A stretch of 64,000 nt of DNA from Maylandia zebra (taxonomy: Eukaryota > Chordata > Actinopteri > Cichliformes > Cichlidae): contig NC_135169.1 of assembly GCF_041146795.1 (NCBI RefSeq), forward strand, positions 8,696,264 to 8,760,263, read 5' to 3'. The notes under the pieces are model-generated. The model had not been told where the DNA came from, searched no databases, and saw only the letters and a program-made list of their open reading frames with translations. Numbering within the stretch: the first letter of the stretch is position 1; every line of letters starts with the position of its first letter. The translations under genes were made by a program, and so were the position numbers. Shown here one piece after another: positions 1 through 13,074 of the stretch.

Positions 1-358
1 AAATAAAATGTTCACGTTTCTCCAACGTTGTCTTCCCAACAGTTTCACTGACATCTACACTGGATGGCCAGGAAGCGTTCGCGATGTCTTCTCCAGAGCT
101 GATAATTGGCGTCTGTCTTGTGTCAGTGACGTAAAAGACGGATTTAATGCGACCTGACCATCAAACAGCAGTCGCTTTCTGAAACATCAGATATGTATCG
201 GATTCAGCACCACATACGAAAGTGACCCAGATCGGATTTGACAATATGGGATTTGTGCCGTTCACACTGTCACACCATGATGGGATAGATGGTCTCATAG
301 GGTCAGAAAAGTTGGATTTGATGGGCTTTCGCCTGCAGTGTGAACGTAGCCTAAGACT
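1..358 (+). mobile_element. PIF/Harbinger-like DNA transposon relic
   Basis: Around 41-110 the plus strand encodes SFTDIYTGWPGSVRD, which resembles the DDE nuclease (HARBI1/DDE_Tnp_4) stretch of Harbinger transposases. The frame is lost soon after. The sequence to about 358 ends in a 'gtgtgaacgtagcc' motif typical of fish DNA-transposon ends. The element is cut by the window start, so its length and other end cannot be judged. Only the short protein match is seen directly; assignment to Harbinger is inference. Confidence 0.42.
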
Positions 359-1300
359 ACTAAATGAAAACACGTGGCTCAGTAGCACAAAAGACCACTA
401 AAGCTAGGAAACACTTATTTCAAAAGCATGTGCTTTACTAACTATAAGAAGCTAACATTTTTAATAGCTCACCTGAGTGCCTGCATCATGCACACTGGCT
501 GTGTCTTCAACACTGTAGCCCACACCGTTTACTGCATGTCACTGACTGGTAATCTGAAAGTGTGTGTGTTGTCCAACTGAACCATATCCTTTTGGTTTTT
601 TATTTGGCAATATTGAGTTTGAAAATCATCAAGATGACATTTGCCATAATCTGGAGGTACTTAATGAACCGCAGACGCACAAAGATGCTTCTGTCGCCGT
701 TTCACAGAGGTTTTTGGTTTCCAAGCAGTTTTCAGCCGAGTCCTCTGGGCTGCTGTTAAAGCTCCATGCTTGAGTTAGGACTTGGGTTTTGTGTTCTTCT
801 ACAAAAAGGTTTGAGAGACCATTTTATTTCCTTTTCTTTTCTTTCTTTGCACACTTGAAATGTATATAGTTGGTGTACTAATAGATCATCTAATGACTTT
901 TATTTTACATGGAAGTCATTCTAAACTGTCCTTTTCTGTCTCATTTTCCAATTGGCTGTTCACCAAATCACTGTTCAGGTTGCTCCTCAATTTCAGGGGT
1001 GTCCCCAGTCATTACTGGGAAGAACAAAGGAACACACTGTTGGCATGTTTTATTTCATCTAGTGTGGATAATGATGAGTAAAAGACAGCTACCTTCACCA
1101 TGCAAAACAACAGTGTGACACAAAGATGAGGTTATGTATCTCTGTGTTGACCATCAGTCAATATGACAAATTAAACAGCAGTGACATTTTATCTGGGTGG
1201 AGGTAAAAACATTGTTATAAAGCGAAATGCCAGCAAGCATGGAGCTAAAATAAATAACAGTGTATTTTAGTCTGTTTGTTCTTGGTTTTGAGTGAAGGTA
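359..1300. other. No gene recognised
   Basis: About 940 bases with only short ORFs lacking domain signals. I see no RNA gene, clear repeat boundary or coding exon here. Confidence 0.5.
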
Positions 1301-1307
1301 CAGAAAC

Positions 1308-1392
1308 AGTATATAAGTGCTGGTGTTCGGTTCAGCACCTGCACACTTGAAGGCTGAAGTTACAAGCTGACACTGATAACAGGGAAGATAAG
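1308..1392 (+). promoter_or_regulatory. Candidate TATA promoter and non-coding first exon
   Basis: A TATATAAG box at 1310-1317 is followed after about 30 bases by a stretch without a long ORF that ends in a strong 5' splice site, ATAAG|GTAAGAG, with the exon ending at 1392. This spacing is what a vertebrate promoter plus a 5'UTR exon looks like. The next exon was not identified; L2-like retrotransposon sequence lies just downstream. It is an inference from two signals, not a recognised gene. Confidence 0.35.
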
Positions 1393-1538
1393 GTAAGAGA
1401 GATACTCCCTACAGTATGTGACAAAATTTGATTCGATTTGATTGATGACCCTAATCATGACCTTTTGACCTCCCCCCTCCCCCCCGGAAGTGTGTAATTT
1501 GATCCCCTAAGCGCGCCACCTGTTGCGCCACCTGTTGT

Positions 1539-1713
1539 TGGAAAGGCCATCAGACTGCTGAACACGTCATAGACACCTCAGCTTCACTACTGGAACTTCA
1601 ACATTATGCACTCCACACTGTATATAAATGCCACTTGTTTTGCACATATTCAACTCTGTATATTTTATATATTTTATTTATTATTTTTTTACTATTTAAT
1701 TTGTAAAAATGTG

Positions 1714-1756
<43 letters not shown>

Positions 1757-1998
1757 AGAAAAACATTTAGTATACACATCCAGAAATGCATACACTATTA
1801 TATATTGTACATATATTTATTAGTTTCAGGTTGGCCATTCTTGTATTTTGCTCGTTTGTGTTGTTGTGTTTGCACATCTCTGTTGCTTGTGGGGCTCGCA
1901 CACAAGAATTTCACTCGCATGTGCTGTGCCAGTGTGCCTGCACATGTGATGTGACAATAAAAGTGATTTGATTTGATTTTGATTTGATTTGATTTGAA
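1539..1998 (+). mobile_element. L2-like LINE 3' end
   Basis: From 1539 the plus strand reads GKAIRLLNTS and a stop, the usual C-terminus of an L2-clade ORF2. A 3'UTR follows and ends in a tandem TTTGAT tail (about 1967-1998), the microsatellite-like tail seen in fish L2 elements. A (CA)n tract sits inside at about 1717-1754. The copy is heavily 5' truncated and has no RT core. Confidence 0.7.
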
Positions 1999-2048
1999 AA
2001 AAAAGAAAAACGTTTTTAGAGGGAGGGAGGGGTCTGCGGCATGGGAGG

Positions 2049-2230
2049 GGAATAAAAGCAGAGAGGAGGAGACCGTCACAATTTCTAGGCACAGACGCAA
2101 GATGGATCCTTTCATTCTGCAGCCCAGCAGCGTTCCTGTGTACTTGGACGGCGAAGAGATCTGCTCTCCCGAGGCCGCGAGCATGGGAGGCAACAGCTGG
2201 GGAGATCAGAGAGGGAGGGAGGGTTCCTGA
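2049..2230 (+). CDS. Short ORF with TATA-like box, possible first coding exon
   Basis: An AATAAAAG TATA-like motif near 2049 lies about 50 bases before an ATG at 2102 in good context (A at -3, G at +4). The ORF runs 42 codons to a TGA at 2228-2230 and begins MDPFILQPSSVPVYL. Local GC is higher than the surroundings. I do not recognise the protein and see no domain. It could be a small immediate-early-type gene, a first exon whose true splice donor I missed, or chance. Coding runs 2102-2230; the remainder is the putative promoter and 5'UTR. Confidence 0.28.
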
Positions 2231-2725
2231 AGCATAGGGGTGATGCAGCAGTTGAGTCTGTGCTGTATAGAGAGACAGAGCGGCAGTTAGTTTTCCACAA
2301 ACTCATAGTTTGAATTCTGTTTCAATATTATGACAATTTTCTCTGTATTTCTTTTTTTTACAATAGCGGATGTAATTTTACTTTCTTAAGCTGCACCGGT
2401 GCTTGTAATGGGAAAAAAGAGTGACTTCCTGTAGAGAACCGTTTCTTTCAATAGTATTTTATTTTCCTATAATACAGACGCAGTAAAAAACCTTTAAGAT
2501 GATCAGCCTAGCAACAAATTGCATTTTTAGGCTACACCATAGCTTGTGATGAAAAGAAGAACTTTCTATCCGCTTGTAACCTACAGGCTGCCTACCCCGT
2601 ATGTGTAAAAATGAATAAATACCCCTTAGTGAATAGTCTTCTTTGAATACTACTTTTCCTTTTGAGAGTCCTTTTTACAAGGGACTGAAAAACAAACCAT
2701 AATTACCATGACAGGCGATCTTGTT

Positions 2726-2802
<77 letters not shown>

Positions 2803-4085
2803 CACACACACCGCGGGTCAAGGAGGAGAGAGACAGCAGATATCAGTTTTTTCTCAATGCTTATAACCTATAACGCGTCCCCCAAAAAAATATTATTATT
2901 ATTAAAACATCTATATGAGGTAGGTTTTGCGCAGCCTGCTCCTTGGTAGAGTTTTTTTCTTCATTACTTTTACAATGGGTTTTCTCAATAGACAGAAAAT
3001 GATGACACTGAGGAGTCAACAGCCGATATTATCATTGCTTGTAACCCGGTAAATAATTTCGTACATCTCCCCATAAAATAAGTCTTAGTGGAAAAAAGCT
3101 CATATTCGAATAAGTTTATTAAAGCACCCCCCTCTGTGGGAAAGAGTTTTTTCTCAGAGTCAAGTTTAAACCATGAGGCGAGTTTTGTCAACAGGAGGCG
3201 AGTTTTGTCACGAGCAAGAACAAGGGCAGACAACTGTTGCCCATAAAGTAAAACAAATATCCGCCTCTAAGTCGTATTTTACCGTTGCAGAATGTGGAAA
3301 ACAGACAGCCCTCACAAGAAGGCACCCAAAAAGGAAATTGGACACCCCAATTTTCTTATGCTAGATACTATGAGGCTTGAGTGTCCTAAAAATCACACTT
3401 TCTCCCTGATAAACAGTTTGATTACATTCTCGCATCATATCACAATTAATTCAGTTAGTTTCCCTGGCAAAAACAGCAGTCCTCACCAACAGAGGAGTTC
3501 AAGATATCCTCAACACCTCACCTCAGTATCACTGTCATTGGATAGAAGTGAGAGTCACTGACTCGTTGACTCAGTTCACAAGTTTTAAAACCTCCTCCAG
3601 AGTAAATAAACGTGGAGTTATTTGTCCTACAGTGTTCTCTGTACTTAGATTTATGCACTTGAATTGGAAGTGGTAAGAAAACAGAATTCAGTTGACTGCA
3701 GTCTCAAATTTGCTGACATCTGGTGGTGAGATTTTACTTACTACCTCTTTAAGGAAGTGTGGCGTACAATAATTCCACCAAAAGTAAATAAAGTTCAAAT
3801 AAATAATTAAAAGCCCAGAATTACCAGGATAATCACACCCATGATAAGTGTACATAAATTTCTGACAACGACTGTAAATGTAAAATGAATCCAGATTTGA
3901 CCATAGCTTTTTTGTATTATCCCAACACCATGTCCTGTAGTGGCTTGTATATAGATAAGGATGATTTATTATATTTTTCCACCTCACCCATAACACTTAC
4001 TACACCATGACAATAACCAGTAACCTGTAGTAGAAGTAATAGTGGCAGTAGTAGAAGCTATTTATTTATATAGCTTATTTATACG
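2231..4085. other. Non-coding stretch with (CA)n microsatellite
   Basis: A (CA)n tract with two CG interruptions occupies about 2731-2811. The rest holds only short ORFs without family resemblance, and I see nothing else of substance. Confidence 0.5.
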
Positions 4086-4087
4086 CC

Positions 4088-5640
4088 AGAATGCTGTTTA
4101 TAGACTTCAGTTCAGCATTCAATACAATCCACCCCTCACAACTCATCAGGAAACTGACAGACCTGGGTATCAGTTCCCTCATCTGCAAATGGTTACTGGA
4201 CTTCCTGACCAACCGCCCCCAACATGTCCGGCTGGATAACCACTGTTCATCTACCATCACGATGAACACCGGTGTACCACAAGGCTGTGTGATGAGCCCT
4301 TTCCTCTACTCCCTCTTCACCCACGACTGCAGACCTGCTGATGGTTCCAACACCATCATTAAGTTTGCAGATGACACCACGGTGATTGGCCTCATCAGTG
4401 ACAACGATGAGGCCGCCTACAGGGAGGAGGTGGATCGTCTGGCTGAGTGGTGCGACAGAAACAACCTGCTGCTTAACACCGAGAAGACCAAGGAGCTCAT
4501 CGTGGACTACAGGAGGAATGCTGACCCACATCCACCCATCCACATTAAGGGGACGGCTGTGGAGCGTGTGAGCAGCTTCAAGTTCCTGGGAGTTCACATC
4601 TCCGAGGATCTCACCTGGACGACCAACTGCTCCAAGCTGGTCAAGAAGGCTCACCAGCGCCTCTTCTTCTTGAGGACTCTGAGGAAGAACCACCTGTCCT
4701 CAGACATCCTGGTGAACTTCTATCGCTGCACCATCGAGAGCATCCTGACCAACTGTATAACAGTCTGGTACGGGAACTGCTCTGCCTCGGACCGGAAGGC
4801 GTTGCAGAGGGTCGTGAAAACTGCCCAGCGCATCGCCGGAGCACCACTTCCTGCCATAAAGGACATCTACAGGAAGCGGTGTCTGAAAAGGGCTGGGAAA
4901 ATCATCAAAGACCCCAGTCACCCATCACATCCTGCCCTCTGGGAGGCGCCACAGGAGCCTCCGGACTAAGACCACCAGGTACCGGAACAGCTTCTTCCCC
5001 ACAGCTGTCAAGACTCCTGAACTCTGCCTCCTGACATCTGACCCACGTTAAACTCATGGACTGAACATACACACACCCACAATGGACAACTGTACCCTCA
5101 AACACAATAATAACATGGACTGAACCACCACTCACAACCACTAGCACTTTATATAGCCTCTGTAGAAACTATCTACATATCTCACTTATCTTAACTGCAC
5201 TACTGTATAGCTCTGTGTAAATAATCATTCTGTACATTCGATAATCTTTAACCCTACAACTGTTTACAACTTGCATAGTTCCCATTTCTGTATAGCTGTA
5301 TATCCCAGATTCTGTAAAGTTATTTATTTCATATTCTGTATAGTTTTTCATATTTATATCCTGTTCATAGCCTGTACATAGCTTGTACTCACTACAGCCT
5401 GTACATACTTATAGTTATAGAATATTCACAACATACTTCATACCGTGTACATTATAACATACCATAATAGACCCATTTCTGTAATATACTCACATATCTA
5501 TATTATTGCTAATATATATTGTAATATATCTATATCACTAAAGCACTTCTGGATGGATGCAAACTGCATTTCGTTGCCCTGTACCTGTGCATGTGCAATG
5601 ACAATAAAGTTGAATTCTATTCTATTCTATATATTTTAAT
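4088..5640 (+). mobile_element. L2-like non-LTR retrotransposon, 5' truncated
   Basis: The plus strand encodes reverse transcriptase from FSSAFNTI onward. It carries the [11 protein letters not shown] motif, the catalytic FADDT box near 4370, and the thumb region KTKELIVDY and FKFLGVHI. The open frame runs 4091-4969. A frameshift near 4945 then continues as RYRNSFFPTA and related L2 C-terminal sequence to about 5051. A 3'UTR of roughly 570 bases follows and ends in an ATTCT tandem tail at about 5615-5635. The endonuclease and the first RT motifs are absent, as in a typical 5'-truncated copy. It could equally be called Rex1/Babar-like; the clade is inferred from motifs. Confidence 0.85.
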
Positions 5641-8600
5641 GTTACCACAGTACCTCAGTCGCTCTTGTATCATACAAATGGCCTCACATACCTACTGTGG
5701 TTCTTTCGTGCTGATAACACCTTTGAATTTCACTCCTGGGTCACAGTCCAGTGCCTCAACCACTATAGTTAACCATTAATTCTGTTTTTAAAAAGTCATC
5801 TTGATCTGTTTTAGCAGAAAATCGGAGAAAAAAGCTGAATAACTAAGCATACTCGTACATAGTTGTAGGTTGAGTGTTTCCATTTTGCTTTTAGTTCAGA
5901 GGATGTTTTAAATTTTCTGATATAAAGATACTAGCTTTATGGCCACGCGTCATTTGCTTGTTTAACTGTGAGTATCTACTGGCTTTACAGTCATGAAACA
6001 TGCTATGTAAGGCTTTATATTGTCTTTTCATTCAGTGGCACTGTAGCAACATGAACAAGATGACTGTAAATAAATATGCCAAAAACATGTAAACCATATT
6101 TACTCCATATAGAACAGATCATCTGGTTTGATTTTGTTTAAATTACTTCATAAATAAACACAATTACACAATTCTGAGGTCAAATGTAAACAATTTTCAC
6201 TTTTCTTTTTAATCAGCTTAAGTCAAACTAAGCCCTCTTCTTTCCTTTTTGTGGATACAATTTTTCTGATAAGCCTAAATTTCCAGTTACAAACTGAATT
6301 TCTATTGCTTTTGGATATGATGACATCACTGTCATGGTATGATCCACAAAATATCAATTCAATTTCTCAGTTGTTCATTAATTTCAAAGCATCCTAATTT
6401 AACAAGTGATTGTGATACTTTATAAAAGTCTGTCATTTATTTATGAGGATGGTAGGGCTGCAGCACTAACCATCCTAATGGTCATCACTCTGGGAGCTAT
6501 TATAGTTACTAATCTCATAAGCCTCAAAAGACTGCCCTGCTCACCTCATCCAAAATCCTGTGCTCCACCCATTAACCCGTTGAAGTCAAACGGGTCCCTG
6601 TAAAGATGTCACTGTTTTGCAGATCATTTCTGAAATTGTTAGTTCTAGACTGGATCAGTTCTTATGTGGGATCCAAACTATCCAAACAACTAATCACAGT
6701 CAAGTGTCCCTGCAGTTGCTTCACTCAAGCTGTATTATTTTATATCCATTGTTCACATATTATGATATCTGTTTAGGTTCTCAGCCATCCACGTCATGGC
6801 AGTCTTGAGACCTTGTCTTTGAGTGTTGGACCTCTTTTTACCGAAAGAAATCCGGTTGCCTTCTTTTCAAGTGCTCAACACTAGTGGATGATTGCAGAAT
6901 TGGTTAGGAGAAAACTTTTTCAGTATCTAGCCAAGTCAAGACCAGGTACATAGACCTGCTCGAGAACCAGAGGAATTGGAACCAGAGGAATGTACTATAA
7001 TGCAAGATTAATAGGTTAGAGTTATGCTCAGGTTAAAGTCAGTGTTCTGAAGTATCTTTTTACCTGCCTAGATCACTGTAATAACTTACAGATTCTCTGC
7101 CAGGGAAATATAATTTTTTGCAAGTGGTAATGCTGTACTTTACTAAAACCACTGAATAAAGCGCAAACTGTCCATCATATTGTTACAGGAATACCTGTGT
7201 ATTGATTTGCTGATGCATAAAATGTATAAATGTTACCAGTAGATTAAAGTATCGCTTGCACTGCTGGAATTGCAGCGATTAGAACACAGAACTCTCATGA
7301 AGAGTACCTATTCAAGCAGTAAAATTGATTTCACTTTTTTATCTTTTATCTTTTTTAAAGTGATTCCCATTTTCCTTTATTAGATATTAGACAGGAGATG
7401 TGAATGTTTAAATGTTTCGGAGCTCTAATGTGCAGCTGTCACCTTAGAACAGCGGCACTCTGCAATAAAAATAATTAACTTGAACTAAAATGTAGTGTTA
7501 ACCTCTTTATTTGTGTAAGTGTTGCATTTCACTGTTCTGTTTTGGGGTTTGTTTGTTTTTTTATGTTCTTGTGAAGATATGACCTGAGTCACACCGTGCC
7601 ACTTGGTGAAGAGTGCTGTAAAAATAAAATAGGGGAGACATGATGGAATTAATGAAGGCCAGCTGATATCCAGCCTCCCCTAGCACTGCCCTCTGAACCC
7701 ACTGCTCCACCCCTCCCTTGCAGCTGAGCCTGCCACTGTTCTTTATAGAGTTTTAATTACCATTTTATCACCATCCTTATCATCTGTCTGTGACTGGAGT
7801 AGGTGGCACTCATAGGGATCACTTTTGTGGGAAAGAAGTCATATGACCTGTGAAATGCCCTTTTTTTAACTTTGAAGTGAACATGCATAAAGCATAAGGC
7901 AGGAAGCTGGCCTTAGTGGAGAAAGCTGACAACCACCAATGTAATAGCTGTTATTTCTAACTGGGGTTTTAAGTCAGGCCAGCTAATGCAAAGAAAGCCT
8001 GGCTGTGTAAGTGTGCAGTCAACCCCTCAGGCCACTAGTGTTTATTGACAATATTACCTCTGATGGAAGTAGTCACATCATGCATGGGGCTGTACTCTGC
8101 TTGAATTCAGCCATATGCTGCAAAACTCTTTGGCCCTTCACAGTGCAAATGGATAATTAAGCAAGGTAAAGAAAATGGATAGTCTTCAGTGGCCAAGTTA
8201 GTCACCTGATCTCAGTGTAGTAGAGCAGCCTTTCTGTTACTGAAGGCAAAATTGAATACAGAAATACAAATAAACAAGCAGAAACTGAAGACAGCTGCAG
8301 TAGCCTGGAAGAGCATCTCAAGAGAGGAAACACAGCATTTCATGAACTACAGGCGTTCTAGCCTTATGGCAGGCATTGACTGCAAGATTTTACATACAAG
8401 TAAAAATATAAGTAAAATATTTTAAAAAGTCATAATATTTAAAATGATGTTAGCTTGTTGAATTACTTCCAAGTCTCTGAAAATGAAGACATAAGTATCA
8501 AAATGGTTGTAAGCACTTAACAATGTATGTAATAATTTAGTTTTGAATAATAGATGAAAGCCTGCGCTTCAATCACATCTTTTTTTGTTCATTTAAGTTC

Positions 8601-9059
8601 TGCTGTGGTGGTGCACAAAGTCAAAATCACAAAAAAATAGTCATTGTCCAAACATTAATGGACCCAATTAAGGTGGTGACACCATTTCAAAATTGGCACC
8701 CAAAAAACCCCCACAGTACCTACAAATTAGTTTTGTTTTCAAGCTTGCTGTAAAAATTAAATCAAATGAGCTTTTTAAATTAAGTCACTATTAGTCAAGT
8801 TTCAGATTGTGTTAATTAAAGAAACAAATTCCCAATGTATGATGATTATTTAAAAGTGCATTCTTATATTTTCAGGCAAGAAATACTTTACTTTTATCTT
8901 CAGTCAACATGAACTTTATTGTTTAAGGACCATACTTTTGTCTCCATATTTTCATCAGTCATAAATTTGGCTGGAAAAGCATCACACCATTTGCTCTAGT
9001 AAAAAGACTCTTGTGTGCCTGAGTAATTTCTGATTTATTCTGGTTATTTTTTACCACAG
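5641..9059. other. Long stretch without recognised gene
   Basis: About 3.4 kb of AT-rich sequence with only short ORFs. I recognise no exon, RNA gene or bounded repeat. Conserved non-coding elements could be present but would need cross-species alignment. Confidence 0.5.
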
Positions 9060-9737
9060 TGTTATGACCCAGTGATGTGTTTGTTGGTGTTGTGCCTCCC
9101 ACCAGAGGATGGCTGGCGGTATTTTCCCTTTTTTCTCTCCTAGGAGGTGGACACCTGGGCGTGGCTGCTAGGTATCTGGGTGGAGTCTCTACATATCTTC
9201 GGACTGGATAATTGATGGACCACCTCCAGTACTTAACGTCCGGATGACAGTCACCTGGGAGTGCTTTTTTTTTGGAACCCCGTTGACTCGGTCACGGAGT
9301 TGTGTGTGTTGTGTCATTACAGTATAGGCTGGAGTATTCACATGTACCTCTAGCCTTACCATGTAGATAGTTGTAAATAAGTTAACAAGTGGCAGTCACT
9401 TTTTTTTTTCCTTTGCTGTATATCTTTCACTGTCGCAGCCTAGTAGGCGTGAGAAGCCGTTTTCTTTTGCTGAACAAGTTTTCTCCTGTTTTTGTTAGAT
9501 AGTTAGGTAAGCGACTTGTCTTTTGTTTTGGCTTCTTTTTATTTTGGTGTAGGGAAGTGTAGGGATGGTTTGTAGGGAGTTTTGTTTATTGTTTTGGCAT
9601 TGCTCACTGCCGATGAAAATAAATGGCTGCTTAAATAATTGAAAAAAGTGTTGTTGCTGAAGTTTGTGCGTGGGTGGGGAGTGAGTGGGGCAAACTTTTT
9701 GTTACGTTTATGTTTCTGCCGGGACCAGAACGTAACA
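9060..9737 (+). mobile_element. Solo LTR, 678 bp
   Basis: The segment begins TGTTATGACCC and ends CAGAACGTAACA, so it has TG..CA termini with a short inverted TGTTA/TAACA. It is flanked on both sides by ACAG (9056-9059 and 9738-9741), a 4-bp target duplication. An AATAAA lies about 120 bases before the right end. No gag, pol or second LTR is nearby, so it looks like the product of LTR-LTR recombination of an LTR retrotransposon. A Ty3/gypsy or ERV origin cannot be separated here. Confidence 0.6.
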
Positions 9738-11094
9738 ACAGCATCACTAGATGTTCTTAGATGAGGAACATGTGCTTTGTCTGACTCATTTTTCTTTCTG
9801 CCTTTAATCATTTATCTTGTAAAAGTCTACAGCTGAGAATGTGGTACTCGACCCTCTTGGACATTTCTTTTTCTTTCTCAGTGCAGATGAATCAGTGATT
9901 TCTGTGCATTAGATATTACACTGCTCCTGTACGTTAATGCTCCTTTGTGTGACAAGACCTGAAAATTACACTGATTGCTTTTCAAATGTGAACATGAGAT
10001 TGCATGTAAATATAACTGTGGGCAATTTCCAAGGTTGAAATGTTAATGCAGTCAAGTTGAAATTCACTGAATCACACCAAGAGAGTTGTGATATTGTGCA
10101 GAGAGAATACCCTTAGATGACACATGTATATGTAAAAGTAGGTGTAATTGTCCACATCGCATAATAACACTGGGAATGACTAAGAAATTCAAATTTAATT
10201 AAAATCATTGCTAGTATAAAATTATTCAGGCTAAAAAACCCAAAACAAAACGCATTACTGGAAAAAAAAATCATTTTTTTGAGTTCAGATAATGTAGTAT
10301 TTTCTAGACTTCTGTATATGGACTATGTATCTTTTTTTCTTTTCCTTCAGCTTTCAGCTCCAAGTATTAAGAAATAATATTATAGTATAAAGAAATGTAG
10401 TAAAACTAAGAGGATGCATTTTTTTATTAGGAACTTGTAGGCTTGATAGGCTAAACACAACATTTATTTGATAGTTGAACGTGTTGCTCTGGCACAGCTA
10501 CAAGCCATGTGAGCTCGTAGCCCCTCCCACTAGGATGTACTACCACAGTCGACCGTCGTAAAGCAGCCGCAAATCAATAGCAATACAAAAACCCTCAAAA
10601 TCATTGAAGAACATTTTATAACCGAACACCCAATACAGATATACTGAATATCACACCATATCAGATCACCAAATTAACACTGGGTTACATTAACATTTTA
10701 CCACAACTTCACCAGATGTAGCTAAAAAAACTAAACTCATGTCCAGCCCAGTGGGACAGCAAGGAAAGATGACAAAAAACAGTTGCTTACGTGCAGTTTA
10801 GAGGGTCAAGCTGAAATTGAAGCAGCCATTGAAAGAGGTGAAGAGAGAAAGATGACAGCTTGGTCAGCACTAGTTGCCTCTATAATGTATGCAAATACAT
10901 GCAGGTCGGAATCTCCGCCCCTTAAGCGCACCCCCGGACAGTGCCAGCAGATTGAAACTGAAAAACAAAAAATGTGATACAAAAAATGTAGTTTCAATTA
11001 ATTGTTTTTTCACTATCATTTTTTTAAACTTTCAATACAAGAGTACATTTATTTCAGTTACAATATTGTTTTTCAGTTTCATTTTAAGGTGGCA
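9738..11094. other. No gene recognised
   Basis: AT-rich sequence with scattered short ORFs only. A GC-richer patch at about 10480-10960 has no coding signature I can name. Confidence 0.45.
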
Positions 11095-12130
11095 TGTATT
11101 TATGTATTTATTTATGTATTTAAGTATTTATTGTCATTGTCAGAGAACAATGAAATTGCGTTTGGGGCTTCCATACAACCCGTAAATAAAATAATGAAGA
11201 AAATAATAAATACCCCTTAAAACCCAAGTGTAAATATTTAACCCAGTGTGACTCCAGTACAACAAGACAATCCTTAGCAACAACATGAGAAAATGACAAG
11301 TAATGTTCATAAGAAATTCAGACAAAGACCTGAGAAACATGACAAAATACAACAATGCAACCCATTCAATATTATTGTACTGTGAGATATGATATCAGAT
11401 ATGATAGTTATCTATTTAAGAAAGAGGGGGGGGGGGCAGGAGGGGGAAGAGAATAAAGATATGATGCACCAATGCAGACCAGTTCATCGCTATTAAGAAG
11501 TTGGATATGGTTATTGTCCGTGAGAGGGGGGCAGAGAGTTCAGGAGCCTCACAGCCTGTGGATACAGGCTGTTGGCCAGTCTGGATGTTCTGGCCTGTAT
11601 AGACCTGTACCTTCTCCCTGAGGGCAGCAGATGGAAAAGGTGGCGCGCAGGGTGATGTTGGTCCCGCAGGATACTGTGCACCCTCCTCAGACAGCGAGTG
11701 GGGAAGATATTACTGATCTCTGGCAGACTTGTTCCAATAATTCTGCCAGCTTCTTTCACCACCCGCTGGAGTGCTTGCTGATCGGCCTTGGTGCAGCTGG
11801 GGAACCACACTAGAAATCCATACGTCAGAACGCTGCTGATGGCACAGTTGTAGAAGTTCAACATCAGAGATCTGGGAATGTGTGCGCTCCGCAGTCTCCT
11901 CAGGTAGTAGAGGCGCTGTTGGGCCTTCCGTACAACTGAGGTGATATGGTTGCCCCAGGACAGGTCCTCGGTCACAGTTACCCCCAAGAATTTAAAACTG
12001 CTCACCCTCTCCACCGCCTCACTGCCAATGAAGAGAGGCAGATGGTTGTTATGACCCTTCTTCCGGAAATCTACAATGATCTCCTTGGTCTTTTTGGTGT
12101 TTAAGACCAAGTTATTGTCGTGGCACCATG
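11095..12130 (-). mobile_element. L2-like LINE 3' half
   Basis: On the minus strand the ORF from about 12130 to 11511 encodes the end of an L2-type RT and its C-terminal domain: NLVLNTKKTKEIIVDF, FKFLGVTV, RLYYLRRLR and the terminal SGRRYRSIQARTSRLANSL. The 3'UTR runs to a TAAATA-rich tail near 11095. The 5' break at about 12130 is abrupt, since the upstream codons in the same frame do not resemble RT. The reading frame is uninterrupted over roughly 200 codons, which suggests a fairly young insertion. Confidence 0.82.
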
Positions 12131-13060
12131 ACTCTCTAAATTGTTTTGATTTATAATTGTCGCATTTGCAATAACTTTCCTTTGTTGGATTGTAAGTTTT
12201 AATGTTTTCATATATTATTTGGAAAAGTGTTTTACAATACGTTGCATTAATGCATAGTTTGTATGAGAGAGATGTTTTATTTTTTGTCATTTATGTCAAA
12301 TATGACGTCATCAAACTTCTAAGTTGTGAATTACAGCTAGAACAGCATAATTAATATTTGAGTTGCTGACCCTGTCTGTTGACAGGTCTGGTTTATTGTA
12401 CACTGGATTGTTCCTGAGGTGCGAGCCTTCCCACCTGGACTTTGAAAGACTGAGATTTGCTTCTTTCTTGATGATCTGCTGCACTTTGCGTTGTGGTAGG
12501 ACTGTATCACTCACACTTTCACACACAGCTGGTTATAACACCACTGACTGACATTCTCTCACCCCTATTTTCTTTCACACCCTGGGAGTTTTTGGACTTT
12601 ACCCCTTGGACATGTTTTATTTGGGACTTTAAATGATAAGCTGTTGTGTAGAACATTCTCCACATGTGAAAGGTGTGTGAGATTTTCATCTGAATGAACA
12701 CTGAATTTGTGTAATCTGCTTTCTATAACAGTTAAGGAGTCAGGTTACTAGGGTGTCCCAACATTGAGATCAAAAGTTACTATTTTTATGTGTTTTCCTT
12801 TGCTTTCATTTGTTGTTCTTTTCTACAATTGTAAATCGCCTTTAACCTGTGGTTGTCAAACTCATGCTTTATTTCACTAAAGCCGGTTTGTTCTTTTGAG
12901 TTACATTCTTGTCTCTGTGTCTCATTAAAACACATCCCTGTGCTTCTATAGTCGAACCTATTGGCCCATTAATATATTCTTTAATTAATAATAATTAATA
13001 TTGTTTTTTCCTGTTACTGTGTTACACAACCATGTCCAGGTACAGTACACAATGTTCCTG
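12131..13060. other. No gene recognised
   Basis: No domain-bearing ORF, RNA gene or clear repeat boundary was found. Only short overlapping ORFs are present. Confidence 0.45.
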
Positions 13061-13074
13061 CTTAAACGGTGCTC

